Shown here in pieces: positions 25,701-33,821 of a stretch of 40,280 nt of DNA (the stretch's first letter is position 1; each line of letters begins with the position of its first letter). Under the pieces are notes generated by a model that ran no database searches, was not told the DNA's origin, and saw only the letters and a list, made by a program, of their open reading frames with translations. Source of the DNA: Deltaproteobacteria bacterium (lineage in GTDB: Bacteria > Myxococcota_A > Polyangia > HGW-17 > JAJRWW01); assembly GCA_029938605.1 (NCBI GenBank), contig JAOZUO010000050.1, positions 4,061 to 44,340 of the forward strand, given 5' to 3'. The position numbers and the translations under genes are program-made.

Positions 25701-26821
25701 CAACCATCGGAGGGATCGCCGTTCACATCCCAGAAGTCGGGTGGACATCCGGTGACCACTCCAACGATGTCCACAAACACCTGACTCTCGTCTGGATCGT
25801 TGGTCTGGATTTCGAGCTGCTCCAGCGGGAACACGTCCACCGAGGCGTCGAAGTCCACGGAAACATACACCACCGTAGGATTGATCCCGTTCACGGTGTC
25901 ACCCGCGCTGAGGAAAAATGGGAGCCCCACGCTGGTGGCCTCCCCCGTGGACTCGTCTTGGACCCAAAAAGACATGCTAAAGGAAGCTGCTTGTCCGCTG
26001 TTATTCGTGATCAACACCGAGTTGATGGTGAGGGGAGCGTTGCCCTCCGCCAGGTTGTACAGCGCCAGGATCCGCCGCTGGGGCTCCTCGAACTGTACCA
26101 GACCGAAATCGAGCACAGGATCGTCGTCGACGCTGACCACGCAGTCGGTGGCATCGTAAGGATACGTCAGGTAGGGAGCCTCCGGCACCAGGGCGGTACC
26201 TTCGTCCGTGGCGCAAACATCGATGTCGGCGACGCCCTTGTGTTCGCTGACGAGATCCACGCCGACGGGGTTCTCATCGGGATCGTTGGAATGGATCCGC
26301 AGCTCTCCCAGATCCAACTCACCATCCACCGACAGGAGGCTTACGTTGATACCCTGCTCACCGTTGGGAGGGATCACGATGTTCACAGCCCCCTCGAAGT
26401 CGCTGTGGAACTCCTGCGGCGAGCCGGGACCACCGGTCTCGATGATCTCGATGAGGGTAATCACCAGATCAGCAGTACCTACATTGTGGACAGTCAAAGG
26501 GAGAATAACCTCAGCGCCGATGAGAGGGGATTCGAAGTCCAGGGTTTCATCCGAGAGGACGATGTCCGGCTCATCCACTGTGGAATCCGGCAGACCACCG
26601 TCCCCCTCCACGACGCACTGGTTCCCTCGGCAGACCTCGCCGGGGCCGCATTGGTTGTCGTCCTCGCACCAGGTGATACTATTGTTGTTGCTCTCTCCGG
26701 TACTCTTGGAGCCACAGGCAAACAAGCCCCCTGCCCCCAGTACCAGAAGACCCACCATCGCCATCGACACAACACGACCTCGCGGCGATAAACATCTGGA
26801 CGTTTCGTCTAGGTTCTTCAT
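22766..26821 (-). CDS. Giant Cys-rich lipoprotein with ASH-like, MopE-like and EGF/EB-like repeats
   Basis: 1351 aa. The lipobox GGLFAC is near residue 36. The order is: a short Cys motif (CEDDNQCGPGEVCRGNQC), two ASH/'choice-of-anchor D'-like Ig domains (DIVLSDETLDFESPLIGAEV, HNVGTADLVI), then about four MopE-like metal-binding units (DHDGDGFGDG, GDCDDDDEYVLPG, DEDGDGYGITGD, DSDDDGYGHQ, DCDDGNDAINPAA). A very long array of disulfide-rich EB-like units follows, with recurring C..D.DC..G..C, GxxCxxxxECxSGxCxDxVCC and CxGxCxxCN. A C-terminal beta domain similar to PPC ends the protein. It is likely a calcium- or metal-stabilised surface stalk or adhesin. Function unknown. It runs into the SHG-repeat gene and is divergent from the kinase. 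Confidence 0.85.
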   Translation of the reverse strand: MKNLDETSRCLSPRGRVVSMAMVGLLVLGAGGLFACGSKSTGESNNNSITWCEDDNQCGPGEVCRGNQCVVEGDGGLPDSTVDEPDIVLSDETLDFESPLIGAEVILPLTVHNVGTADLVITLIEIIETGGPGSPQEFHSDFEGAVNIVIPPNGEQGINVSLLSVDGELDLGELRIHSNDPDENPVGVDLVSEHKGVADIDVCATDEGTALVPEAPYLTYPYDATDCVVSVDDDPVLDFGLVQFEEPQRRILALYNLAEGNAPLTINSVLITNNSGQAASFSMSFWVQDESTGEATSVGLPFFLSAGDTVNGINPTVVYVSVDFDASVDVFPLEQLEIQTNDPDESQVFVDIVGVVTGCPPDFWDVNGDPSDGCEYSCEFLGSTEDCLTPGEDDNCNGEVDEEDADNCTVYYRDHDGDGFGDGNDARCLCAADGEYNVGQGGDCDDDDEYVLPGVVERCITPYDDNCDGSDNDPDAQGCVSYLRDEDGDGYGITGDTECLCYNAGFYTASMGGDCDDDPNVCGVGCNPGMAEQCSTAYDDNCNGDSNELNAPGCTTYYRDSDDDGYGHQSISQCWCSPNGDFDSTDPSDCDDGNDAINPAASEECDLVDNNCVAGIDEGFDLQTDTLHCGVCNHACTNAHGAVACIAGVCSPTCAPGWGDCDTNPDNGCETDLNVVSFCGACLVNAECPNGFFCDGGTCTKKWNDGHTCSDDFECSSSLCRDLVCCNSDCSGICRGCAVMGSVGTCTYYAADTDPEPECTQDLAATCGQTGWCDGGGACQLYSAGTECLAESCTGTSHLFADTCNGAGGCQDGGSEDCSPYVCLGTSCRTSCTITSHCVAGFICTGNACVPQSGIGDSCSNDGECATGHCEDSVCCNRECDGTCRACNLGGNIGTCIDHASGEDPETGCGLCRACDGSGACAPATSGDDPKDQCSPQAKSTCGRDGECDGLGACRLWAIGTQCVAQSCVNHTVSLPRTCNGSGTCLTGTSLFCTPYECSGSVCGSSPCGSDTDCISGYFCNASNICVTKMGLGQVCGGLNECISGICKDGVCCGTPCTGTCESCNLSGSAGTCTDYDANDDPEHECTGTCRSCNGSGSCYNTAAGFDEENECTPSASSSCGTLADCDGAGDCAYWAPGTQCVAQSCAGSIEYPADFCNGTGTCVNTGATDCHPFMCQGDSCRTNCSIDDDCVSGYNCVSPNCCLPISTGSGSGCGGGDLFSFTHSNTSPTGTVISGNLVGASERWYRFRAVEWGGDLNIWSWLSTNPSSEFRIEVRETLYAVTNCTGATAPDDCDPDPVRYQWYHSGCSVNGCQDNDSQTIYVRVYRSVTATPTCNSYQLTIKVGGTVQPW

Positions 26822-26995
26822 GCGTTACCTACTGTTAGGGTTGTATCCAAGAACAGTTTACAGGAAATTCCGGAACATCCCAAGCAGTAATATCGTCTGT
26901 AACAATGGTAAGATGCCCAAGGCATGGCAAAAGAACTTGGACCATGTGAAAGGCCGTGAGGGCCTGACTCCCTATGTTGGCCATGTTGGGGATAG

Positions 26996-27015
26996 CATCC
27001 CCCATTTGGGGGATG
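26996..27015. repeat. Perfect hairpin in the divergent intergenic region
   Basis: CATCCCCCA and TGGGGGATG are separated by TT. It is 38 bp upstream of the kinase ATG in the 232-bp gap between two divergent genes (26822-27053). A second short hairpin, AGGCC-GTGAG-GGCCT, is at 26951-26965. It could be an operator or a leader structure. There is no T-run, so it is not a terminator. Confidence 0.6.
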
Positions 27016-27053
27016 GCGGCGATTAACGATTCGACATACATCTGATAATCACG

Positions 27054-30000
27054 ATGAAAGTATGCCCGGAATGCTCTGGTAGCGCCTACGGTTCCCCGGC
27101 GAGTTGTGCCGAATGCGGGCAGGATCTCGCAGAGGTCGACGCCATTGGCGGGGATGATCTGTCAGGTGCCGTAATCGAGCGAAAGTATCGCCTGGTCGAT
27201 TGCATCGGCGAAGGGGCCATGGGCTGGGTGTATCGGGGCGTCCATCTGGCGTTGGACAGCTCGGTGGCGGTCAAGCTCATGAAGCCGTCGGCTGAGCAGA
27301 ATTCCACGAACGACAAGAGGTTCGCTCTTGAGGCCCGCGCGGCCAGCCGTCTGAACAACCCACACATCATATCCATTACCGACTTTGGTCGAACTCCGGG
27401 CGGGGTTCTCTTCATTGTCAGCGAATATCTGCGCGGCATCACGCTGTCAGAGCTGATCGATGACAACGGTGCATTGACCGTCGGGCGCGCATTGCATATC
27501 GCCGACCAGCTCCTGTCCGGCCTGGATGAGGCCCACAGCGCCAGCCTTGTGCATCGGGATCTCAAGCCCGACAACCTGATGATTACTCCGTTGCGCTCGG
27601 GCGAGGATTTTGTGAAAATCCTCGACTTCGGAATTGCCAAGCTGAACACGAGCCAGGCAGCCAAGCTCACCCACCAGGGCGAAGTTATCGGTACGCCGAC
27701 CTACATGGCCCCAGAGCAGATCCGCGGCAAGGACGTCACCCCGCAGACAGACCTGTACGCCTGCGGCGCGATGCTCTACGAGATGCTGACAGGGATCCCC
27801 CCCTTCGACTCTGAGTCAGTCATGGAGGTCCTCGGCATGCACCTGTCCGAGGAGCCCAAGCCCCCGCGGGAAGTGGCACCGGACCAACACATCTCCGAGT
27901 TGCTCGAAAACACCATCCTGCGCGCCCTGGCGAAGGACCCCGCCGATCGTTGGGAGACGGCGGACGCGCTCCGAGACGCACTGACCAAGGTCTCCACGGC
28001 CCAAGCTGATTTCGGTCAGGACTGCCCCGTCTGCGGCCACCCCCGCCCCGGCTCCGCCAAGTTCTGTGAGGAGTGTGGCGCCCAGCTCCGCATGGACTCC
28101 ATGGCCATGATTCCGCCGGATATGCGCAAGGGTAAGCCCAAGCCTTCGTCGCCTGTCAGTGCCACGGGCGAGACCATCTACGCCGTGAATGAAGATGGCT
28201 CCCCCATGGCTGCCGGCGGTCCGGTTACCGAGATCGGAGTCCCATTACAGTCGGCACTGCCGGTGCTGCCGGCTTCGCCCACCACAGCCCCGGCTACAGC
28301 CCCGGCACCACCACCACCCCCTGGCCTCGGTCCCGCCCCTGCACCGCCGCCAGCGCCGCCGGGGCTCTCCATTCCGCGAGACACCCTGCAACGCCGCCTC
28401 CGGGCGGAGAAGACCCTCCGATTCGATCTCGTGGGGCGTCAGAAGGAAACGGAGCAGCTCCAGACGTTCTTCGACTCCGACGCCCACATCGCCGAGATCC
28501 TCGCAGCCGAGGGCAGCGGAAGAACCCGGCTCCTCCGAGAGGCCGGTGCATTGGCCATGCGCCTGGGTATCACGCCCATCTGGGTCACCCCGGATCCCTC
28601 CCAGGCGCGCACGCCCTGGTTCGCGGTCCGCAAGCTCGTGGCCGCGGTGCTACAGCTGCGCGATGCGCCGGATCTGACCTCCATCGAAGAGAGCGTCGCG
28701 GCGTACGACCTCACCGCCGACGACGTCCGTGGGTTGGCGGAGCTGTTCGGCCTCGCACAGCCGGACTCCTATGTCGAGCACGCCGTGCGACTCCGGGAGA
28801 CCCGGGCCTCGGCCCTGCGGGTCCTCCGCTACGGCTACTCGGCGGACGTGACGCTCTGCGTGCTCATCGACGACGCTGACGAGTTGGATGGCGCATCTCG
28901 CACGTTCTTCCGGGATCTGAGCGACTCCATCGGACAATCACCTCTCAAGCTGATCCTCACCGGAGAGAGCTCCATCCTGCCGAAGGAACAGTCGCAGCTT
29001 CTCCTCACTCCCGGACCTTTTGAGCAGCTCCAGGTGGGACAGCTCCTGGAGGGCATAGCCCGAAAGAAGGACTCCTGGTCCGGCCTGCTGCAGGTCATCT
29101 TGAAGAACTCCGAAGGCAACCCCCTGTGGGTCGTGCAGGCCATCCAGCTCCTCGCGGAGGGGGGCACAGAGGTGGACGGCTCCCTGGGGGATATCGTCAC
29201 AACCCGCATCACCCGCCTCCCCGCGGCGGCGCGAGAGCTGCTGCAAATCGTCTGCGTCATCGGCCTGGGGGCCCAGGTGGATCGGGTTCAGCTCCTGCTG
29301 GAAATGGACGAAGATCGATTAACCGACGCCATCGCGCTCCTGGTACGCCGTCACCTCCTCGTGGAGGGACCCTCGGGAATGCTGACGGTGGCCCACCCCT
29401 TCATCGCGCGGTCCGTGCGAGAGTCCATGCCGGCCGACGCCCGGGTGACCCTGCACCGACAGATCCTCGATTTCCTGGAGACCCACGGCGGCGCGCCCAT
29501 CGCCCTGGCCCGCCACGCCGCGGCGGCCAACCTCGGCGAGGACGCCCTGTATCTGCTGGTGGAGGCCGGTAAGGCCTCGGAGCGGATGCTCGATGATATC
29601 GGCGCGGCGAACCAGTATCGCCACGCGCTCCAGATCGCCCGCTGGCAGTTACTCATCGATGAAACGGACGAGGTGTGCCTCGATCTATCCCTGCGCCTGG
29701 CCAACTCCCTGCGCTACTCAAATGATGCTTTGGCGGCGGAGATGGTCCTCAAGGAGTCGATCCAGCACGCCACGAGCGACCCGGCCTGGCACGCTCGACT
29801 GCTGCACTCCATGGCCCTGCTCGAGCTGTCCAAAGGGGACCCCACCGAGGCCGTGGACACCATGCAGTACGCAGTGCGTCAGGCCTTCTTCTCGGCGCGG
29901 CCGGCCCTGCTCAACCAGATGTATATCGATTTAGGCAAGGTCCTCGACCAGGCCGGACAGTCCATACGCGCCGCCGAGGAGCTCGCCGAGGGCGTACTCG

Positions 30001-30428
30001 TGGTCACCAGCGGAGACGGTCCAGAGGCGCAGAAGGCGCCTGTTAGCTTCTGGCGACTCCTGGCGCAGCTCGCCGACCTGCAGTTCCGTCAGGGAGACGC
30101 CGAAAATGCCTTCAAGACCGTCTCGTCGGCGCTGAGTCAAGCCGAACGGCAGGGCTCGCGCATCGGCCAGGCCCGCTGCCACTATCTGATGGCCCGTTGC
30201 CTGGACCGCATGAACCGTAGTGAAGCCGCCGACGAACATCACGCCATTGCCTTGGCCGCTTTCCGCCGCCTGGGCGATCGCCGCAGCGCCATCGAGGTCC
30301 TTCTATCCCGCGCCTCTACCGCCCCCCAGGCGCGCTCTGAGCTCATGCAGCAGGCCCTGACCCTGTCCCGCCAAATCGACTGGGAGCCCGGCATCCGCGC
30401 CGCCTCCGCCCTGGGCGACACCAATTAG
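27054..30428 (+). CDS. Ser/Thr protein kinase with zinc ribbons, AAA-type ATPase and TPR tail
   Basis: 1124 aa. An N-terminal zinc ribbon has C4-P-E-C7 and C18-A-E-C21. The PknB-type kinase domain spans about 45-310: Gly loop G52-E-G-A-M-G57, Lys74, Glu93, HRDLKPDN 167-174, DFG 191-193 and APEQ. It has all catalytic residues and is expected to be active. A second zinc ribbon (CPVCG...CEECG) is near 323-341, then a Pro/Ala-rich linker (about 400-440), a STAND/AAA ATPase (LVGRQKETEQLQ near 457, P-loop-like EGSGRTRLL near 485, LCVLIDDADEL Walker B) and a C-terminal helical TPR region. Such kinase-ATPase-TPR fusions are typical of Myxococcota. It lies 172 bp upstream of the RsbS operon with a promoter between, so a functional link is possible but unproven. 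Confidence 0.92.
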   Translation: MKVCPECSGSAYGSPASCAECGQDLAEVDAIGGDDLSGAVIERKYRLVDCIGEGAMGWVYRGVHLALDSSVAVKLMKPSAEQNSTNDKRFALEARAASRLNNPHIISITDFGRTPGGVLFIVSEYLRGITLSELIDDNGALTVGRALHIADQLLSGLDEAHSASLVHRDLKPDNLMITPLRSGEDFVKILDFGIAKLNTSQAAKLTHQGEVIGTPTYMAPEQIRGKDVTPQTDLYACGAMLYEMLTGIPPFDSESVMEVLGMHLSEEPKPPREVAPDQHISELLENTILRALAKDPADRWETADALRDALTKVSTAQADFGQDCPVCGHPRPGSAKFCEECGAQLRMDSMAMIPPDMRKGKPKPSSPVSATGETIYAVNEDGSPMAAGGPVTEIGVPLQSALPVLPASPTTAPATAPAPPPPPGLGPAPAPPPAPPGLSIPRDTLQRRLRAEKTLRFDLVGRQKETEQLQTFFDSDAHIAEILAAEGSGRTRLLREAGALAMRLGITPIWVTPDPSQARTPWFAVRKLVAAVLQLRDAPDLTSIEESVAAYDLTADDVRGLAELFGLAQPDSYVEHAVRLRETRASALRVLRYGYSADVTLCVLIDDADELDGASRTFFRDLSDSIGQSPLKLILTGESSILPKEQSQLLLTPGPFEQLQVGQLLEGIARKKDSWSGLLQVILKNSEGNPLWVVQAIQLLAEGGTEVDGSLGDIVTTRITRLPAAARELLQIVCVIGLGAQVDRVQLLLEMDEDRLTDAIALLVRRHLLVEGPSGMLTVAHPFIARSVRESMPADARVTLHRQILDFLETHGGAPIALARHAAAANLGEDALYLLVEAGKASERMLDDIGAANQYRHALQIARWQLLIDETDEVCLDLSLRLANSLRYSNDALAAEMVLKESIQHATSDPAWHARLLHSMALLELSKGDPTEAVDTMQYAVRQAFFSARPALLNQMYIDLGKVLDQAGQSIRAAEELAEGVLVVTSGDGPEAQKAPVSFWRLLAQLADLQFRQGDAENAFKTVSSALSQAERQGSRIGQARCHYLMARCLDRMNRSEAADEHHAIALAAFRRLGDRRSAIEVLLSRASTAPQARSELMQQALTLSRQIDWEPGIRAASALGDTN

Positions 30429-30470
30429 TTTCTGTAATCGGGCAAACGGACTTGCCGCCGGAATTTCCTG

Positions 30471-30498
30471 TTGACCTCAATACGTGCTGGGATAGACT
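30471..30498 (+). promoter_or_regulatory. Candidate sigma-70-type promoter of the rsbS-hydrogenase operon
   Basis: TTGACC (30471-30476) and TAGACT (30493-30498) are separated by 16 bp. The same TAGACT -10 box is seen before the CBS gene. A start near 30505 would give a leader of about 95 nt before the TTG start. No strong promoter is evident inside the following eight genes. Confidence 0.5.
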
Positions 30499-30600
30499 CG
30501 GGCGGTTTATTGGTATTTGAGCGCCCCAGAGGCTATTGATGCACAGTGCGAATTGCATGGGGGCACAGCGCCCGAATGACGTTCAGGGAGGACTGCAGCT

Positions 30601-31017
30601 TTGATTCCCATCATTGAAATCGAAGGGCTTCTGGTGGTCCCGGTGCAGGAGACGCTGCACGATCGTCTGGCGTTAGACCTCCAACAGCGCCTGGGTGAGG
30701 AGATCGCGGCTCGGAACCCGGGGGGCGTGATCATCGACGTGAGCACCGTGGAGGTGCTCGACAGCTTCATCGCGCGGGTGCTCGACCAGATCGGCCAACA
30801 GTGTCTACTGATGGGGCTGCAAACCGTGGTGGTGGGCATGCAGCCCGCCGTGGCCATGACCCTCGTGGAAATGGGCATGGACCTCGCGTTTGTGAGAACA
30901 GCCCTCAACATGGACTTTGCCATGGAGATCTTCAAGGAGCTGAAACGGAAAAGCGCCGAGGAGAACGCCGGCTCCGAGACCTCTGCGGACCTCTATGGCG
31001 AGGAGCTCAGTGGGTAG
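30601..31017 (+). CDS. rsbS: RsbS-like STAS protein (stressosome scaffold)
   Basis: 138 aa from TTG 30601, supported by GGGAGGA just upstream. It is a single STAS domain with the RsbS signature D-V-S-x-V-E-V-L-D-S55-F-I-A-R. Ser55 corresponds to the Ser that RsbT phosphorylates (Ser59 in Bacillus). In the stressosome, RsbS and RsbR form the shell that holds the kinase RsbT until stress triggers phosphorylation. It has a C-terminal extension of about 20 residues rich in Ser/Glu. The stop overlaps the next gene. Its position as the first gene of the hydrogenase operon is unusual. Confidence 0.92.
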   Translation: MIPIIEIEGLLVVPVQETLHDRLALDLQQRLGEEIAARNPGGVIIDVSTVEVLDSFIARVLDQIGQQCLLMGLQTVVVGMQPAVAMTLVEMGMDLAFVRTALNMDFAMEIFKELKRKSAEENAGSETSADLYGEELSG

Positions 31018-31714
31018 CGTGGTCGTCAACAGAGGCCAGCGTTCCAGCCCCGGCCTGGCAGTGCAAGGCAAGATCCAGGTCTGTCTCCGGCTCTACCTCA
31101 GCCGAATCTCCGCCAACCTGGTGCTGGGACGCGCCTGCTCGCGCTGTGGAATCTCGCCGCGTACCATAGGGATCGACCATCTCTCCCGACTGATTGGAGA
31201 GATCGAACCGCTCCTTTCCGCCTATCTGAGCCGCTTCGAGATCAGAGAGACCCTGAAGGGACTGCGCGGACTGCAAAACCAGCAGTCGACCGATCCCTCC
31301 GACCGGCCCATCGCCGAGGGAAGGCCGCATGTCATCGAAATTTCCCGGGAGGAGCATATCGACGCGGCCAGAACCACCGCCTTGCGGATGTGTCGCGAAA
31401 CCGGGTTGGGCAACGTGGATGCGGTGAAAGTCGCCACGGTGGTTTCGGAGCTCGCCCGCAACATTTGCCAATACGCTGGAGAGGGCACCATCACCCTGGT
31501 TTTGCTGGAGCACCCCCGCCCTGGAGTACGGATCATCGCCGCTGACCAGGGCCCGGGCATCCCGCACCTGGCAGAGGTGGTGAGCGGAGAATGGCGCTCC
31601 AAGACCGGAATGGGCCTCGGGCTCACGGGCAGCCGACGGCTTATGTCCGCCTTCGACATTCAGGCCGACCAGGGCAAGGGCACCTGCATCACCGCCGAGA
31701 AGTACCTCCTATGA
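31010..31714 (+). CDS. rsbT: RsbT-like GHKL serine kinase with an extra N-terminal domain
   Basis: About 234 aa. I chose GTG 31010 because AGGAG (31001-31005) is correctly spaced; ATG 30995 would add five residues. The C-terminal 135 residues are RsbT: N-box VVSELARNICQYAG, G1 box DQGPGIP, G2 box GMGLGLTGSRRLM, ending TAEKYLL. It should phosphorylate the RsbS/RsbR STAS domains and switch partners. Bacillus RsbT is only 133 aa. Here about 90 extra residues precede it, a Leu-rich helical stretch (CLRLYLSRISANLVLGRACSRCG) that I do not recognise and that contains a CSRC pair. It overlaps rsbS by 8 bp and rsbX by ATGA. Confidence 0.9.
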   Translation: MGSVVVNRGQRSSPGLAVQGKIQVCLRLYLSRISANLVLGRACSRCGISPRTIGIDHLSRLIGEIEPLLSAYLSRFEIRETLKGLRGLQNQQSTDPSDRPIAEGRPHVIEISREEHIDAARTTALRMCRETGLGNVDAVKVATVVSELARNICQYAGEGTITLVLLEHPRPGVRIIAADQGPGIPHLAEVVSGEWRSKTGMGLGLTGSRRLMSAFDIQADQGKGTCITAEKYLL

Positions 31715-32385
31715 ACGAACATCACGCATCTCCGAGCACCATGTCTCCCAAGAACCGTGAGGACGTACGGGTCACCTCCGACCATTGGGAGGTGGCCGGC
31801 TTTGCGCGAACCATGATCGGCGAACACTCCTGCGGAGACGCCATCGCAGTCTATCCCGCGGACGAGTGGGTTACGGCCCTGGTGGTGGACGGCCTCGGCC
31901 ACGGCGCCAAAGCCCACGAGGCGTCGGCCGCGGCCGTGGCGCACGTGACCCAGCGAATAGAGGAGAACCCCGGGGTCGGGATCGAATCGCTCATGACCAC
32001 CTGCCACAAAGCGCTGGCCGGCACGCGGGGCGCCGCCGTGGGTATCTGTCGACTGGAGCCGGGGCGCGGTGTGGTCCGGTTCTGCGGCGTGGGGAACATC
32101 GCCCTGACCTCCTTTCCAAATCGTCGGGGCATGGGGGTCTCTCTGGCGGGCGTGGTGGGCTACCGCATGCGCAAGATCAAGGAGTTCGTGTGCGAGGTGG
32201 AGCCCAACGATCTGGTCGTCCTGTACAGCGACGGCGTCTCCAGCAGGCTCTCCCTGAAGGCCATTGCGAAGCAACCCATGGATAAACTGTTGGAGACGGT
32301 GATGAAGGACTGGGCGAAGGACCACGATGACGCGACCTTCCTGGCTATCCGCTTTGTCGCGAAATCCAATCCACCGGCCCAATGA
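31711..32385 (+). CDS. rsbX: RsbX-like PP2C/SpoIIE-type phosphatase
   Basis: 224 aa from ATG 31711 (ATGA overlap with rsbT). PP2C-type motifs are present: CGDAIAVY, ALVVDGLGHG (metal-binding Asp), GVGNIALTSF, LVVLYSDGVSSR and DHDDATFLAIRF. No sensor or RsbT-binding N-terminal domain of RsbU type is present, so RsbX, the feedback phosphatase that dephosphorylates RsbS/RsbR and resets the stressosome, is the best match. Because no RsbU exists here, it could instead be the output phosphatase. It ends 7 bp before the MvhD-like gene, tying the signalling genes to the hydrogenase. Confidence 0.9.
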   Translation: MNEHHASPSTMSPKNREDVRVTSDHWEVAGFARTMIGEHSCGDAIAVYPADEWVTALVVDGLGHGAKAHEASAAAVAHVTQRIEENPGVGIESLMTTCHKALAGTRGAAVGICRLEPGRGVVRFCGVGNIALTSFPNRRGMGVSLAGVVGYRMRKIKEFVCEVEPNDLVVLYSDGVSSRLSLKAIAKQPMDKLLETVMKDWAKDHDDATFLAIRFVAKSNPPAQ

Positions 32386-32392
32386 GGTTCTA

Positions 32393-32836
32393 ATGGCCTA
32401 TGAACCAAAGCTATTAGGCATCCTGTGTCATTGGTGCTCATACTCCGCGTCCGACGCCGCGGGGGCGGCGCGGCTGTCAGTCCCCGCCAACCTGCGAACC
32501 ATGCGGGTGATGTGTACGGGCCGGGTGGATCCGACCCTGGTGATTCAGGCTTTGCAGCGTGGCGCGGACGGGGTGCTCATCTGTGGCTGCCACCTGGGTG
32601 ACTGTCACTACAACAGTGGCAATCAGCGCGCCCTGGGGCGGTTTCACCTGCTGTCCCGACTGCTGGCCGACCTGGGACTCGAGCCCGACCGCGTGCGCCT
32701 CGAATGGGTCAGCGCCGGTGAGAGCGAGCGCTACGCCGAGCTGGCGCACCACATGACGAAGCGGCTCCGCAACCTGGGGCCTTTCCAGTGGCCGACCCTG
32801 GACACCGCCACCACGGAGGTGATCCGCAATGGGTAA
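32393..32836 (+). CDS. mvhD: MvhD-like iron-sulfur subunit of group 3c hydrogenase
   Basis: 147 aa from ATG 32393 (TGAGG upstream; a longer in-frame start inside rsbX is rejected). Motifs of the MvhD/hydrogenase delta family: ILCHWCSYSASDAAG, MCTGRVDP, GCHLGDCHY and a late CxxG-type region. Conserved cysteines hold a [2Fe-2S] cluster that passes electrons from the hydrogenase to HdrA. The stop overlaps the MvhG start by 8 bp. The family occurs only with Hdr-type partners, which fits the HdrA-like gene three genes downstream. Confidence 0.94.
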   Translation: MAYEPKLLGILCHWCSYSASDAAGAARLSVPANLRTMRVMCTGRVDPTLVIQALQRGADGVLICGCHLGDCHYNSGNQRALGRFHLLSRLLADLGLEPDRVRLEWVSAGESERYAELAHHMTKRLRNLGPFQWPTLDTATTEVIRNG

Positions 32837-33821
32837 GCTTAAAATCGCCGTGTACTGGGCCGCGAGCTGCGGCGGATGTGAAATCTCCGTGCTGGAGATC
32901 CACCACCACATCACCCAGCTCATGGACGCCGCCGACCTGGTGTTCTGCCCCTGCCTCGTGGACACCAAGTATGCCGACGTGGAGGCCATGGACGACGACG
33001 CCATCGACCTCTGCCTCTTCAACGGCGCCATTCGCACCGAGGAGAACGTCCACCTGGCGGAGCTGTTGCGGCGTACATCCAAGACGCTGGTGGCCTTCGG
33101 TGCCTGCGCCAGCGCGGGGGGCATCCCCGGCATCGCGAACGCATCCACCCTGGAGGCGCTCATGGAGCGCGTCTATTTGACGACTCCTTCGACGGACAAC
33201 CCCGACGGAGTGATGCCCCAGCCCTCCACGGACATGGGCGAGGGGGTCCGGCTCACGCTCCCGAAGCTACTGCCCATGGTCAAGGCGCTGCACCACGTGG
33301 TCCCTGTGGACTATACCGTTCCCGGTTGCCCGCCGGAGGGAAAGCAGGTGTGGCGCGTGATCGAAGCCGTGGTCAGTGGAGACCTCCCACCCCCCGGCGC
33401 GGTGCTCGGAGCCGGTGACCGCACGGTGTGCGACGAATGTCGGCTGGAGAAACGGGACACGAAGATCACGGCGTTTGTGCGCCCCCACGAGCTAATCCCC
33501 GACAACACAACTTGCCTGCTCGAGCAAGGGATGGTCTGCATGGGACCCGCCACGCGCTCGGGTTGCGACGCCCGCTGCCCGGACGTGAACATGCCTTGCC
33601 GCGGATGTTATGGGCCGGCCGGCGACGGGTTCAACGAGGACGCCGGGCTCAAGATGATCGGCGTCCTGGGCGGGCTGCTGGAGCCCGGCAATGAGGACGC
33701 CTTGAGGAGCCTCATGGACGAGATCGCCGACCCGGTGGGCACGCTGTACCGCTTTGGGCTCCCCGGCTCCATGCTGGGACGGGCCGCCCAGGCACCGGGG
33801 AATCGAGACGACGCCGAATGA
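32829..33821 (+). CDS. mvhG: MvhG-like small subunit of group 3c [NiFe]-hydrogenase
   Basis: 330 aa. It carries the Fe-S relay of the hydrogenase. Motifs: YWAASCGGCEISVLE (proximal cluster Cys), DLVFCPCLVDTKYADVEAMDD, VAFGACASAGGIPG, PGCPPEGKQVW, and distal/medial cluster cysteines CDEC...C and CMGPATRSGCDARCPDVNMPCRGCYGP. There is no Tat signal, so it is cytoplasmic. It starts inside the MvhD gene and its stop overlaps the large subunit start (ATGA). The length is about 20-30 residues above typical MvhG. Confidence 0.95.
   Translation: MGKLKIAVYWAASCGGCEISVLEIHHHITQLMDAADLVFCPCLVDTKYADVEAMDDDAIDLCLFNGAIRTEENVHLAELLRRTSKTLVAFGACASAGGIPGIANASTLEALMERVYLTTPSTDNPDGVMPQPSTDMGEGVRLTLPKLLPMVKALHHVVPVDYTVPGCPPEGKQVWRVIEAVVSGDLPPPGAVLGAGDRTVCDECRLEKRDTKITAFVRPHELIPDNTTCLLEQGMVCMGPATRSGCDARCPDVNMPCRGCYGPAGDGFNEDAGLKMIGVLGGLLEPGNEDALRSLMDEIADPVGTLYRFGLPGSMLGRAAQAPGNRDDAE

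Noticed and set aside
25577-26791. 404-aa plus-strand frame opposite the giant lipoprotein
   Set aside because: The minus strand encodes recognisable lipoprotein, Ig-like and MopE-like motifs; the plus frame shows none.
30577-30593. GTTCAG before rsbS as a second LexA box
   Set aside because: Only the GTTCAG half matches; the other ten positions fit poorly and the stretch overlaps the ribosome site.
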